Assembly: GCA_007449985.2 (NCBI GenBank)
Contig: VIIQ02000593.1
Span: forward strand, 124,001-188,000
Direction of reading: 5' to 3'
DNA: 64,000 nucleotides
Source of the DNA: Desmodesmus armatus
Taxonomy: Eukaryota; Chlorophyta; Chlorophyceae; Sphaeropleales; Scenedesmaceae
A model generated the notes under the pieces. It made no database searches and had not been told where the DNA came from. It saw nothing but the letters and a program-made list of their open reading frames with translations. Numbering within the stretch: the stretch's first letter is position 1; every line of letters starts with the position of its first letter. Positions 1 through 14,460 of this stretch are shown in pieces. Both the position numbers and the translations under genes were made by a program.

Positions 1-3000
1 CTGCAGGCACTCAGCCTACACCTCACACTCATGGTGGGTTTTTGGGAGGGGGGTTTGTGGCAAGGGGAAGTGGGGGGGGGGGGGGGGGGAGGGAGGGGGG
101 GGGGGGGGGGGAAGGGGGGCGTGGGGGGAGGGCGAGGTGGACCCACAGGTTTAGGCGCTGCCTACACCTCACTCGTGCACGCAAGTGGTTTCGAACCTCC
201 ATGTGCTTTCAAACCAAGGATATATGTGTGTGCTGTGCTGTGCTGTGCTGTGTTGTGTTGTGTGCAGGATGGTGCGTTTGGTGGTGGTGGTGTTGAGGCT
301 ATCAGCATGAAGGCAGTGGCTGACAGTGTCTATCAGCTGCCCCACATGGACTTCAGCCTCAAACTGGCATGCACCAATATGCCACCACGCAGGTGAGGTG
401 GCTGAGGTGACAGTTGAGAGGACTGTTATGGCATTGAAATGAGTGTTCATGCCATGTAAGTGATTGGACTGTTCATGGCATTCATGGCAGCACATGGATG
501 GCCTGTATATGAAGGCAGTGGGCGTGGTGAGACCTTGCTGAGGATGAAGTGGGCAGCCCCTCTCACTGCTGGCGCAAAATGCCATGACATACAATTCCAC
601 TCATTCGTAGCAGTGGTACACTCTGTTGCTAGCCCACCCCCTTACATCGTCTCACCCACCCTCCACCCTCACAACCACTCCCCCACCCACCAACTCGGCC
701 ACTTGCACACTCATGCATGCACTCACTCATGCGCACAGTCACTCACGCACGCACTCACGCATGCACTCACTCACCCGCTCATTCCCTCGCTTATTCCCTC
801 ACTCACTTTCCTCCCCTGTCACACCCCACTCTCACACTTTCCTGCAGCACCGTGCGTGGTCCCGGCAAGGTGTCCATGATCATCCTGCTGGAGTTGGTCA
901 TGCAGCAGCTGGCAGCAGCAGTAGGACGCAACCCAGACGACTTCAGGAGGCAGCACATGCTGCAACTGCCACAGGAGGTCCTAGCAGCAGCAGCACAGGC
1001 AGAGGCAGCAGCAGCAGCAACAGCAGCAGCAGAGGCACCAGAAGGCCCGGACCAGCACAGTGCCTCCCAAACGGTTGACACCACCACCAAGCAGCCGCGG
1101 CTGACGGTGCCCCACCCCAAGTACCTTCCAAGGAGTGGCAGCAATGGCAGCAATGGCGGCAGCAGTAGTGACAACAGCAGTGGTGGTGGCAGCAATGGCG
1201 GCAGCAGTGGCAGCAATGGGTTTGAGCCCCTGCGCACGCCGCTGGGGCAGGTGGTGCAGCTGCATCAGTACACCCTGCCCTATATGATGGCGGCTGTAGA
1301 GGCATCCAGCAGCTATGACAGCAGACGAGCCAGTGTGGCATCCTTCAATGCGGCACACACCACACGCAAGAGGGGCCTGGCACTGGTGCCTGTGAGGTGG
1401 GTGGGAGGGAGGTGGTGTTTGGGGGGGGGGGAGGGGGGGGGGCATCAGACCGATGTTTTGGGGGCCCGGTGGTGTCTTTGGGTTGTGTTGCATAAGTACC
1501 CCCCACCTTTCCATGATTGCGGCTGTAGAGGCCTCCAGCAGCTATGACAGTTGCAGGGCCAGTGTGGCGTCCTTCAATGGGCACACACCACATGCAAGAG
1601 GGGTCTGGCACTGGTGCCCGTACGGTGGGTGGGTGGGAGGGCGGTGTTGGGAGGGAGTGAGGGGGTGACAGGGGCACTGTATCTTGACGTTTGTGGGTCT
1701 GTGGTGTCCGTGGTGGGTGAGTGGTGTTGTGACTTCACAGTGACGTTGGCGAACTTATGTGAGATGGGGGGGGGGTGAAGAGGGGGGTAGGGCAATGTGG
1801 CTTGCAGGGGTGCAGTGCAGGGGAAGGTGGGATGCAGGACTGTGAAATCGGCCCGCTCCTGCATGGCATATCAACTATTGGTGGTCTTGCAAACCACCTG
1901 CAAAGGTTTGCCCCCCCCCCCCCAATCAACAAATGATGTGACAGCGTCATGCGCTGCACTTACTGCATTGCTGTGTGCACCACTCTTCCCCACCCCTCTG
2001 TCGCGTGTGGGACGGGACACAAGGCACACTACCCTTGTTTGGTGTTGGATTGCTATGGTTTGCTGGGGGTGCACTTCCTATGGTAGGGTGTTAATCTGCC
2101 ATGACAAGGTCAACACCCACCATCTTGTTGGTGTGCCTGTGTGTCAGGTACCCGCTGTACTGCTCCTTCTACACTGGGCGCCCAGCTACAGACAGCATTT
2201 ACAGCTGCTCTTACTGCTGTGCCCCCCCCCCACCCCCCGCTGCATGTGTTGGTGTGTGCTGTGTGTCAGGTACCCGCTGTACCGCTCCTTCTACACTGGG
2301 CGAGTGACCATCTACTGCGACGGCTCAGTGCTGCTGTCACATGCAGGAGTGGAGATTGGGCAGGTGCGTGGACTGGGAGGGTCTTGATGTCTTACGTGTC
2401 GCTTTGGTGAACACTGGGTGGAGGGGTAGCTACTAGCTAGTAGCTAGGGGACGTGTCTATATATGTTACCTCAAGGGTTCAGTAGTCGGTCTGAGGCTGA
2501 CAAGCCACACTGCAATGAGACATTGCCCGCACCGCTGTAAATGTCTGCAAAGGGTTATTCCAGGTCAATATGCTTTGGGCGTGGTGCTTTTTTGCGGCAG
2601 CCTGTACTCTTGCAGCTCACTCAAAAGGGATGACAACCAGCATGAACCAGCAGCACACAGATGATGCACTGTGCAGATGACCTCCCCCACCTCGAGTGGG
2701 AGATCGGCGGGAAGGTGTTCCAGCCTTGCCCATAATAGTGTGACTGTGGCCTATGGGGCCCACATATCGGTGGTTCTGTACATGAACTGAGGGACACAGG
2801 ATTCGAACCTGTAACCTTCTGATCTGGAGTCAGATGCTCTACCCTTGAGCTAGCCCCCTGATGTTGATATCTGCCAAGGTCAGCAGCCGCCCTAGGTTGA
2901 CTTCCTTGTGGGTTGCAGACCTTGACGCCGCCGCGTGGTTTGGGTCCCTGAGCTTACATGGTGTGGGCTGGGTCTTTCGGGGATCTCAATGTAACGAACA

Positions 3001-5458
3001 ATGAGTGAGTGAGTGCGCCGCCGGGTCCCGGGGCTTGCATCGGGTTGGCTGGGTCCTTGAGGCCTCTTTGTAACGAACACTGACTGACACTGACTGACCG
3101 CCGCAAGTCATGTGTGGCGCAACGTAGTTGCTTGCGCAACCCGTGTGGCGCCACCTTTGCCTGATGGTCGAGCGCCATCGTGCTTTGTGTTTATGACTGC
3201 TGCACCTAGGTGCTTGTACCATGTGACCCGTGTCACACGGGTCACATGGTACAAGCACCTAGGTGCAGCAGTCATAAACGGAACACGGTGTTCCGTCTGT
3301 TGGACCTTCTCACCCCCTCTCCTCCTTCCTTTCCTACTCCCACCAAACCCCCCAGGGTATCTCCAGCAAGGTCAAGCAGACAGCAGCAGCCACCCTGGGC
3401 CAGCTCCTCCCCCCAGAAGCCCGGGCCGCTCTACTCCCCCTCATCCGTGTGTCAGGCGGCAGCACCGAGCTGATGGCCCATGCAGGCCTGGCGGCTGGCA
3501 GCACTACCAGCGAGGGCGCCACTGCTGCCATTGCTGCCGCGTGTGAGGAGCTGGTGGGGCGGCTGGAGGGATCTGCTGCTGCGCTGAGGGAGGCGGGGGA
3601 GGAGGTCACCTGGGAGGGTGTGGTGAAGGGGGTGTGCGGCTGGGAGGTGCTCACCACAAAGGTAAGGGTCAAGGGAGGCACGGGGGGGGGGGGGGGGGGG
3701 AGTTGTACGCAGGATGCATCGGTTCTGCACAACTCTTTGCTCATGTGTAAATGCAAGGGTCGGGACAAGGGGGGGTGGGAGGGGTGATCCTGAAGCATCG
3801 GCACTGCACACCCCTCTCCCTGGAACGTATGCGGGGTGGTGAAAATTACGTGAAGCCTGTGTGGCGCAGAAGAAACCACCTGATGCATGCATGTATGCCT
3901 GTACTGCACTACACCACACCAGGCAACACCACGGTGCTGCCTAACAATCATTGCTTGTGCTGTTGTTGCTGCTGCTGCTGCACACGGCCTCGCAGGTGCT
4001 GCTGACTGCCAGTGCGCGTGGTGGGCTCCATGATGAGTCTGATGCCGCTGCTGCCATGTACCAGTCCTTTGGTGTGGGTGCAGCGGAGGTGGAGGTGGAC
4101 TGCCTGACAGGGGAGCGGCGGCTGCTGCGGGCCGACATCATGTTTGATGCAGGCAAGAGTGTCAGCCCAGCCATCGACATGGGGCAGGTGGGTTTGGGGA
4201 GTTTGTGAGGGGTGGTGATGATGGTGGCCCTTGGGGGTGGGGGAGCTGTCGTGACATCGCTACTGACAGATAGGTGCGTGTATGCAGCAGGGTGGGATGC
4301 AAAAGGAGTGTAGCTGACTGCTGAGAGGTCCAAGCTTGTACACCTGCTGCTAGCATCCTGCCAACCTTTGTTTGACATTGGTTTGGCAGCGCATTGCGCA
4401 CTGTTTGGCAGTGCCAGCACCCAGTAGGAGAGGATACATCGTTGCTTGTTTGTTACATGCTCAGCGAGCCTGTGTGCTGTGCTGTGCTGTGCTGTGGTGC
4501 AGATTGAGGGTGCGTTCATGAATGGTGTCGGTTATGTGATGAGTGAGGAGGTGGTGGAGGATGAGGTCACGGGTTCAAACCTCACCAACTCCACCTGGAC
4601 CTACAAGCCACCCGGCATGGCAGAGCTGCCACAGGTAAGCCAGGGTCTTGACCAAGGGGCAACTTGCATGCACGGGGCTCACATAGAGCTGATGCAGCAC
4701 ACAGGCAAAGCAAAGGGTCGGTCAAAGGCTGCATGGCCCAGCTCCAGCTGCAGGCCAGTGCTCCGTGAATACGTTGGTTGCAAGTGTGTGCCTCTAATAG
4801 GGAAGGACGACTGGGCTTGGTGGCCATGTGGCACGGTTGCAGCCTGCAAGGCCTACTGTTTTTCCTGTTGTGAGTTTACCCCTCCAGTGGAGTGAAGGAC
4901 TGCAGTCACAGTACTGCCGTAATATGCCTGGATGGAGGCCACACACACACCAGCATCCCCTCTGGCTTTCACCTACAAGGCCGCTGTTTTTTTTAGGTAT
5001 AGGGGGGGCGGACCCCCACCGGCTGGCCACACACGCAACAGCCGAGGCCGCTGTTTCCTGCTGCTATGCCCGTACAGGTGTTCAACGTCTCCATGCTGCA
5101 CGACTCCCCCTGCCACGTCCCCCAGCGCAAGCAGCTGTCAGCCAAGGCCACCGGCGAGCCCCCTCTCATGATGGCAGCAGCAGTAGCATGTGCTCTGCAG
5201 GACGCGTGTCATGCAGCGTGGAGGGGCTACGAGCAGCGGCAGCAGCAGTGCGGCCAGGCTGTGGGTGGGCCTGAGAGCTGGCCTGTGCTGGAGCTGCCTG
5301 CAACTACAGCAAACATGATGAAGGCCCTGCCCCTCTGCTGTGACTCAGAAGGGAGTGGTTTGGGTGCAGTGGTTGCTGTATCGTGTGGCCGTTGCTTGCT
5401 GCAGTTGCTCATGGTTGTTGATAGTACAGTTTGCTGTAAGATGTTTGTTGTCAGTTGA
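1..5458 (+). CDS. Aldehyde oxidase / xanthine dehydrogenase family protein, 3' part (5' end outside window)
   Basis: C-terminal molybdopterin-binding half of a molybdo-flavoenzyme that hydroxylates aldehydes or purines; about 600 residues are visible. Exons read as 1-33 (cut by the window edge), 268-392, 848-1396, 2270-2363, 3356-3661, 3996-4187, 4503-4634, 5078-5458; all phases agree. Family landmarks in order: TVRGPGKVS, YCDGSVLLSHAGVEIGQ, EVEVDCLTGERRLLRADIM, SPAIDMGQIEGAFMNGVGY, NSTWTYKPP and KATGEPPLMMAAAV, whose Glu is the family's catalytic base. NSTWTYKPP and the C-terminal LELPATTANMMKAL resemble plant aldehyde oxidases more than xanthine dehydrogenases; this is inference. The Fe-S and FAD domains lie upstream of the window. 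Odd: exon 848-1396 carries a low-complexity Ala/Gln then Ser/Asn/Gly insertion of roughly 85 residues. Stop TGA at 5456-5458, TGTAA at 5509. Confidence 0.88.
700..800. repeat. CACTCACGCATG-type minisatellite before a 3' splice site
   Basis: Degenerate tandem CACTCA/CGCA/TGCA units followed by C/T-rich sequence, leading to the AG acceptor of the exon that starts at 848. Confidence 0.7.
1506..1640 (+). repeat. Intronic copy of the exon 848-1396 end plus its 5' splice site
   Basis: About 130 bp closely resembling the exon end at 1279-1400, including the AVEASSSYD stretch, RASVASFN and the following G-rich donor region. The copy has lost the reading frame near its end. The real exon joins at 1396 to the exon at 2270 in matching phase, so this copy is read as a pseudo-exon edge. 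Confidence 0.8.
2148..2196 (+). repeat. Intronic copy of the start of exon 2270-2363
   Basis: Repeats the acceptor GTGTCAG and the YPLYxSFYTGR coding start found at 2270, with Cys in place of Arg, then diverges. It may act as a decoy acceptor 122 bp upstream of the real one. Confidence 0.8.
2788..2859 (-). tRNA. tRNA-Trp (anticodon CCA), antisense in an intron
   Basis: Read on the minus strand, a cloverleaf can be drawn: U8-A9, D stem GCTC/GAGC, anticodon stem TCTGA/TCAGA with loop CTCCAGA (anticodon CCA), T arm ACAGG-TTCGAAT-CCTGT. The anticodon arm matches plant tRNA-Trp. The acceptor stem AGGGGGC/GTCCCTC has an A1-C72 mismatch and two G-T pairs, and no oligo-T terminator follows closely. 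It could be a functional tRNA, a tRNA pseudogene, or the head of a tRNA-derived SINE reaching leftward. Confidence 0.72.
2924..3099 (+). repeat. Two tandem retroposon-like 3' ends
   Basis: Two related segments of about 90 bp (2924-3015 and 3016-3099) each begin GCCGCC, contain a GGxTGGGTCxxT motif and end in TGTAACGAACA plus a tetranucleotide run, (TGAG)n in the first and (CTGA)n in the second. TGTAA followed by short tandem repeats is the shape of a SINE or LINE 3' end in green algae. No coding sequence is attached. Confidence 0.5.
3189..3279. repeat. Perfect 91-bp palindrome (45-bp arms, 1-nt centre)
   Basis: Left arm 3189-3233 is the exact reverse complement of 3235-3279 with a single C between. 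Each arm holds the smaller palindrome GCACCTAGGTGC. A second small palindrome, GGAACAC-G-GTGTTCC, follows at about 3281-3295. It lies in the intron before the exon at 3356. No transposase or target duplication was recognised. Confidence 0.93.
5001..5034 (+). repeat. Dispersed GC-rich motif, copy 1
   Basis: G-run, CGGACCCCCACC, then GGCTGGCCACA. The same core recurs at 12325-12356, 33011-33040 and, reversed, 21864-21895. A T-rich stretch precedes the three plus-strand copies. The G-run/C-run pair can form a short hairpin. Probably the end of an unrecognised mobile element. Confidence 0.6.
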
Positions 5459-5891
5459 GTTGTTAGGACAGGATTTTGATGTGTTGTTGAGAAGCACAGT
5501 CGGCTGCCTGTAATGCACTATGCTGATATGCGCCAGTGATGCTACAGTTCACTCCGCTGTTATGCAAGTCACAGGGGATATGAGGCCAAAACTGTTGGCC
5601 ATCCACAATCAGTCTCCCTTACACATAGATGCACCGGCCAGTATCAGACAGCCCCAGCCCAAGCACCTGTTCTGCCTGTTTCAGCAGTTGGTTTGGGCAT
5701 GTGACTGATTACAACACGGCTCCCGAGACTGGTTTCGACCCTGCCACAGGTCTCTTCAGTCGGGTTTGTTGTCAGACGGATAGATTTATGATGCATGCTC
5801 GGCCAGTGCGCATGCAGCTGTGAACGTGGCAACTGGACAGCCTCTCTCCTGCTTTGGGCATTGCAGGTCTCAGCTGCATGGAAACCGCATG
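5459..5891. other. Convergent intergenic gap with 3' UTRs
   Basis: Separates the ends of the aldehyde oxidase gene (+) and the MSI1-like gene (-). It holds a TGTAA at 5509-5513 for the first and a reverse-strand TGTAA (TTACA at 5709-5713) for the second. No other feature was seen. Confidence 0.6.
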
Positions 5892-10148
<4,257 letters not shown>

Positions 10149-10514
10149 GCTGTGCTGGGTCCTGAATCAGCCCAGCCTAGCACAATTCAGCCATCACTAT
10201 TGTGATCTTGCCAGCTGGATCAAATGCACAAATGTCCAGGTACAAGCTCAGCAGTGCGCATTTTGCGACATAGCGTTGTATCAACACGCTGCTGCATATT
10301 GAAGGAGGCGTTGAGTGGCTACCTTGCTTATATGACGGATACAGGTGTCAGATCAGCCATGTTTGAACCCGCAATCCGCTTGAAGGTGCGGTCCACACCT
10401 GCTCCTGAGTTTCCTATGGCATCCTCACTTATGAATTGTTCACAAACATGCTTACAATTTGATCAGGCTACTGAAGACCAAATCGGCCTGTAGGCACTTG
10501 AACCACCCTGTTGA
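10149..10514. promoter_or_regulatory. Divergent promoter region between the MSI1-like and LRR genes
   Basis: 366 bp between two start codons on opposite strands, so it must hold both 5' UTRs and promoters unless either gene has an upstream exon. No clear TATA box or repeated operator was seen. Confidence 0.5.
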
Positions 10515-12592
10515 ATGCCAGCAATCAATTTGCCGTTGAGACCTCAAGCATCTACCCGTATGTCCAGCCAGCAGTCCCTTCTGCTGCAGCTGCCAGATGC
10601 CTGCCTGCTGGTGGTCCTGCGCTGCTGTGCTGACGACCTGCGGGCTCTCTTCAGCGCAGGCAGGGCTCACAGCAGGCTGTACTGTGCAGCATCGATCGCA
10701 CTGGACAGCATAAAGCTAAACCACACCCGCCAGCATCAGTTGGACGGTGTGCTGTTGTACCTCGCAGCACATGGCCAGCACGTGGGTAGTTTGGACCTCC
10801 ACGGGTATGAAGATGCAGAGGGTAAACCCACCCTGAGGCAGCTACCCCCCAATCTCCAGCTCACTAGCCTGCAGCTCGACCGGTTTAACCTGCAGCTGCA
10901 GCCCGGGCATGGCTTCCAGGGTGTGCTGGGGGCTGCTGCTGCCGGGGCAGCAGCCCTCAAGCAGCTGCGGCTGCACCACTGCGAGCTGCAGGACCGCCAG
11001 CACAGTACAGCAGCGCTGTTGCAACTGCGTGCTGGGCTGGAGCACCTCAGCATCACAGGCGTTTCCTTCAGTCGTGTTCCTTTTTTCAGTGCTGTCGGTT
11101 GCCACCTGCAGCCGGCCTCCTGCTCGACTGGCGTGCTGCAGCAGCTGCAGTGCCTCACCTACCTTGAACTTACTGAGGCTGTGACCCTGCAATGCCCTTA
11201 CAAGGGCACACCGGACCTCCGCTTCCTTCGGGCCTTGACCCGGCTGGTCGACCTGCGCCTTGTGCAGGAGTTCGATGCGCCTAGGAGTGCAGCAATCGAC
11301 TTCACAATCGCTGCCGACATGCTGTCAGACACCCTGACTCGGTTGGAGTTGTCTAGGGGTCGGGTGGAGCCAGGCGCCCTGTCTGGCAAGACCCTGCTGC
11401 AACACCTGCACTTGCGGCAGTGTGCATGCTCTGATGCTGCAGCGGGAACTGCATACCTGCTGTCCCCCCTGCAGCACCTGCAGCAGCTGACACACCTAGG
11501 TTTGGTCGTCAGCTTGGCTGCAAATGCTGATGGCACCGACACGACTGCAGCATCAGCCTACTCAGCCTTGACAGCAAGCAGCAAGCTGCAGAGCCTCAGG
11601 GTGAGCAGGCCCAGACTTCCAGCAGGTGTGTGGCAGCACGTCTTCCCTGCTGGCAGGCAGCTGCCACACCTGCAGTCCTTATGCATCACCGACATACAGC
11701 ACCCCGCTGGCGGCTGCGCACCGTTCCCTGAATGCAGCCGCCTGGTCAGCTGCTGCCCTGACTTGCAGTCCCTGGAGTTTTCGGGGCTGCAGTACAGATC
11801 AGAGCAGCTGCCAGTGCTGCGGGGACTAAGTGGGCTGCACACACTGGTGCTGACGGGCTTGGGGGAGTCCGCAGGGGAGGAGGTGGGGGATGTGTGCCAG
11901 CTGACCGGGCTGAGGGCGCTTACCCTGTATGTGAACCACAGTGACAGCCCTCAGGGTTGGACGCAGCTGACGCAGCTGCAGCAGTTGACCAGCGTGCGAT
12001 ACTGCTGCATGTCACCAACGCGTGGTGGCTGCAAGGCTGTTGCGCTTGGCACTCAGGTGGGTGGGGATATCTGTCCTATTTGGGTTGGAGTGGAACCCCA
12101 AGCTTTTCCGGTTGCCGTACGCACATGTGCTTCGCCACAGCTGCCGTCGCTTGCCTTGGCTTCTTATCCTGCCTGGGTGTTGTTGACATAACTGAGTTGA
12201 TTGCATGTGTGTAAGGTGGCTGGCATAGGCTGATCAACCTGCAGGCTTGACTGGATGCCATGCCCCATATGGCCTCACCCTGCATCATATGGTTGGCACT
12301 ACTGCTGTTTTTCTTGATGGTTTGCAGGGGGGCGCACCCCCCACCGGCTGGCCACATGCAATTCAGCCGAGTAAACCCAACTGCCGGGGGCGGGAGGCGG
12401 GAGGCAAAGCCTCACCGATGATACCCTATGCACCCTACTGCTGCTGTTACTGTTGCTGCTGCCGCTGATGTGTTGCTCACACAGGCCCCTGGCGAGGAGC
12501 CTGTGTGGCGCCAAATCCTGCGAGGCCTCGTGAACAACACCGACCCGCAAGTGGCACAGCAGGCGGCTGCAGCCCTGGAGCAGTGCGAGTGA
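10515..12592 (+). CDS. Leucine-rich-repeat protein, possibly F-box-like
   Basis: Two exons, 10515-12056 and 12485-12592, joined in phase 0, give about 549 residues ending QQAAAALEQCE. The N-terminus LLLQLPDACLLVVLRCCADD has the shape of an F-box-like opening, followed by irregular leucine-rich repeats (LTSLQLDRFNLQ, LKQLRLHHCELQ, LEHLSITGVSF, LTYLELTEAV, LTRLVDLRLV, LQSLRVSRPRL, LQSLEFSGL, LTGLRALTLYV). Such proteins usually bind partners, often in ubiquitin ligases; the target is unknown. A second ATG at 10560 sits closer to the conserved start and may be the true one. TGTAA at 12802 lies 210 bp after the stop. The intron holds one dispersed GC-rich motif. Confidence 0.78.
12325..12356 (+). 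repeat. Dispersed GC-rich motif, copy 2
   Basis: CAG, G-run, CGCACCCCCCACCGGCTGGCC, in the intron of the LRR gene. It is followed by AGCCGAG, as in copy 1, and then by CTGCCGGGGGCGGGAGGC at about 12380, which recurs in related form at 8452-8475 in an MSI1 intron. Confidence 0.6.
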
Positions 12593-14450
12593 ACAGTGCA
12601 GCCACCCTTGGGCCAGCATTTTACGACACTGCTGGCAGCACCACCAGCAGCAGCAGCAGCAGCAGACTGGTGTGGGTGATCTACCACAGCAGCAGCAGAG
12701 CCAGCTGCTCTGATGCAGAGCCAGGGCAGCATCTGGGGAGTTCTTGCAGCAGCAGCCGGCAGCACAGGCAGCTGAACCTGCTGCCGCTCACATGCTAGTT
12801 ATGTAACAAGCTACACTTGTATCCTCTCTGCTTATCACACAACGGCGCAGAGTGCCGAGACTGCTGGTTGTGCTGCTGGTAGGACCGGCAGTGTTTCTAG
12901 GCAGCAGTGGTCTCCTACAGCAGGGGGTGCAGCAATTTGGGCTGCAGGGGACAGGGCAGATTGCAGGGCTTTGCATGACAGTTGGTAGTGCTCGTCTGTG
13001 CGGCAGTTGTGGGCAAGTGTGCACTTGCCTAGCCCTTGTGGTCATGCTCACCGGGTGGCAGTGTTAAGGGGTGTGAGCGGTCACGGCGCTGTGCATAATT
13101 TGGAGCTTGTGTGGCTGTGTGTGTTGGCCTGCCTGCTGGTGAAATGTTCAACTTACTGATCATCCTGCTCTCTGTAGAGCTACAGCCGTACAACATCAGC
13201 TCATAAGAATGCAAACACCAGTCTGTTCTGGACTCAATATTTCCTTTGCAACCACCTAGTCAGAATACAATCCTGACTGAAAGTACAACTTGGATTGGCC
13301 ATAAGCCTGCCACACCTGGGGCACCTCGACAGTCTCTGCTGAGACCTGCAGCTGCCTGTCATGGAAGCATTCAGTTCAGACAAGCAGCCCCAGACCCACA
13401 CATTTCACAAACTTGCCCTTGAACAATCATGATGTTGCTGGTATCTCACGGCTACGCACCCCCAGTGTGCCGCAATGCTGCCGCCCCACTGAATGCTGCA
13501 TGTTCGTTCAATCAAACAATCAGAGTTACACCTTATGTTGACTGGTCAAGCCCATGAGATCCTTGCCAGGTGCTGCCCCACCTTCAAACTGCATGCCAGC
13601 AGCAGGGTTGTACGATCGCATGCTGATGCTGCTTGAATTCAACACTGGTTGATGCAGGAGAGCAATCCTGTTTGCTGTTCCGATTGTGCCTTGAAACACG
13701 CAGCTTATGGCCACACAACAGGGCCCGGGCCACCACCTCTGACACAGGAAACCATTCTCACAATCTCACAAGAGTGTCACTGGGATGACTCAACAGAAAG
13801 GGTTGCCACAGCAGCCTACAGCAACTGCAACCAGCCAGTCACAACAACTCCGGCTGTGCTCAAGCGCAGGGGTGAAAAGAATTTGTCAGCTGCACCTACT
13901 ACCAAACACAGACGTCACACACTAACTCTGCGCTACTTCAAAACCAACCCGGAACGGCAATACTGCAGCACCACATCCTGCATTGCTGCTATCATACTGC
14001 TGCTGCCAAACCCACCCATGGCACGACACCAAGCAAAACCACCAACGCCACAGATCACCCATGATCGAACACCAGCCCTTGCAGGGAGGCACCAAGGGAG
14101 CAATTGTAAGGTCAGCACGGCCTGGCTTGTCCTGCTGCTGCAAGCAAATGCTGTGAGGCCAGCACACACACATGAATACTGATGCAACATGTGTCAGCAC
14201 AAACCACACAACACCTGGTGACTGCCGCAATTGATTGCCAAGCCACCGTGTGCTCTATGTGTCACATCACACACGCCTTCCTCAGTGACACAACAGCACT
14301 GTCCGGATCCAGCTCCTGTCCTGCAAGCAAATGCTGTGAGCCCAGCACACCGACAGCATCCTCAGCAACACCACAGCACTGTCCGGATCAACTCCTGTCC
14401 TGCAAGCTGCTCCTCTCCTGCTGTGAGCCCAGCGCACAGAGACAGCATCC
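12593..14450. other. Convergent gap: 3' UTRs of the LRR and dikinase genes
   Basis: Contains the LRR 3' UTR to about 12820 (TGTAA 12802-12806) and, from the right, a long putative 3' UTR of the dikinase with reverse TGTAA (TTACA 13526-13530). A tandem repeat fills 14282-14460. No convincing gene was seen. Confidence 0.5.
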
Positions 14451-14460
14451 TCATGCTGTG
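14282..14460. repeat. Tandem repeat of about 75-80 bp, two to three units
   Basis: Units share ACAGCACTGTCCGGATC, CTCCTGTCCTGCAAGC and GCTGTGAGCCCAGC. A further partial unit lies at about 14125-14165. It abuts the dikinase stop codon on its 3' side. Confidence 0.7.

Noticed and set aside
13649..14182. 177-codon open frame on the plus strand
   Set aside because: No domain, biased composition, lies in the probable 3' UTR of the dikinase on the other strand, and has no splice partner.
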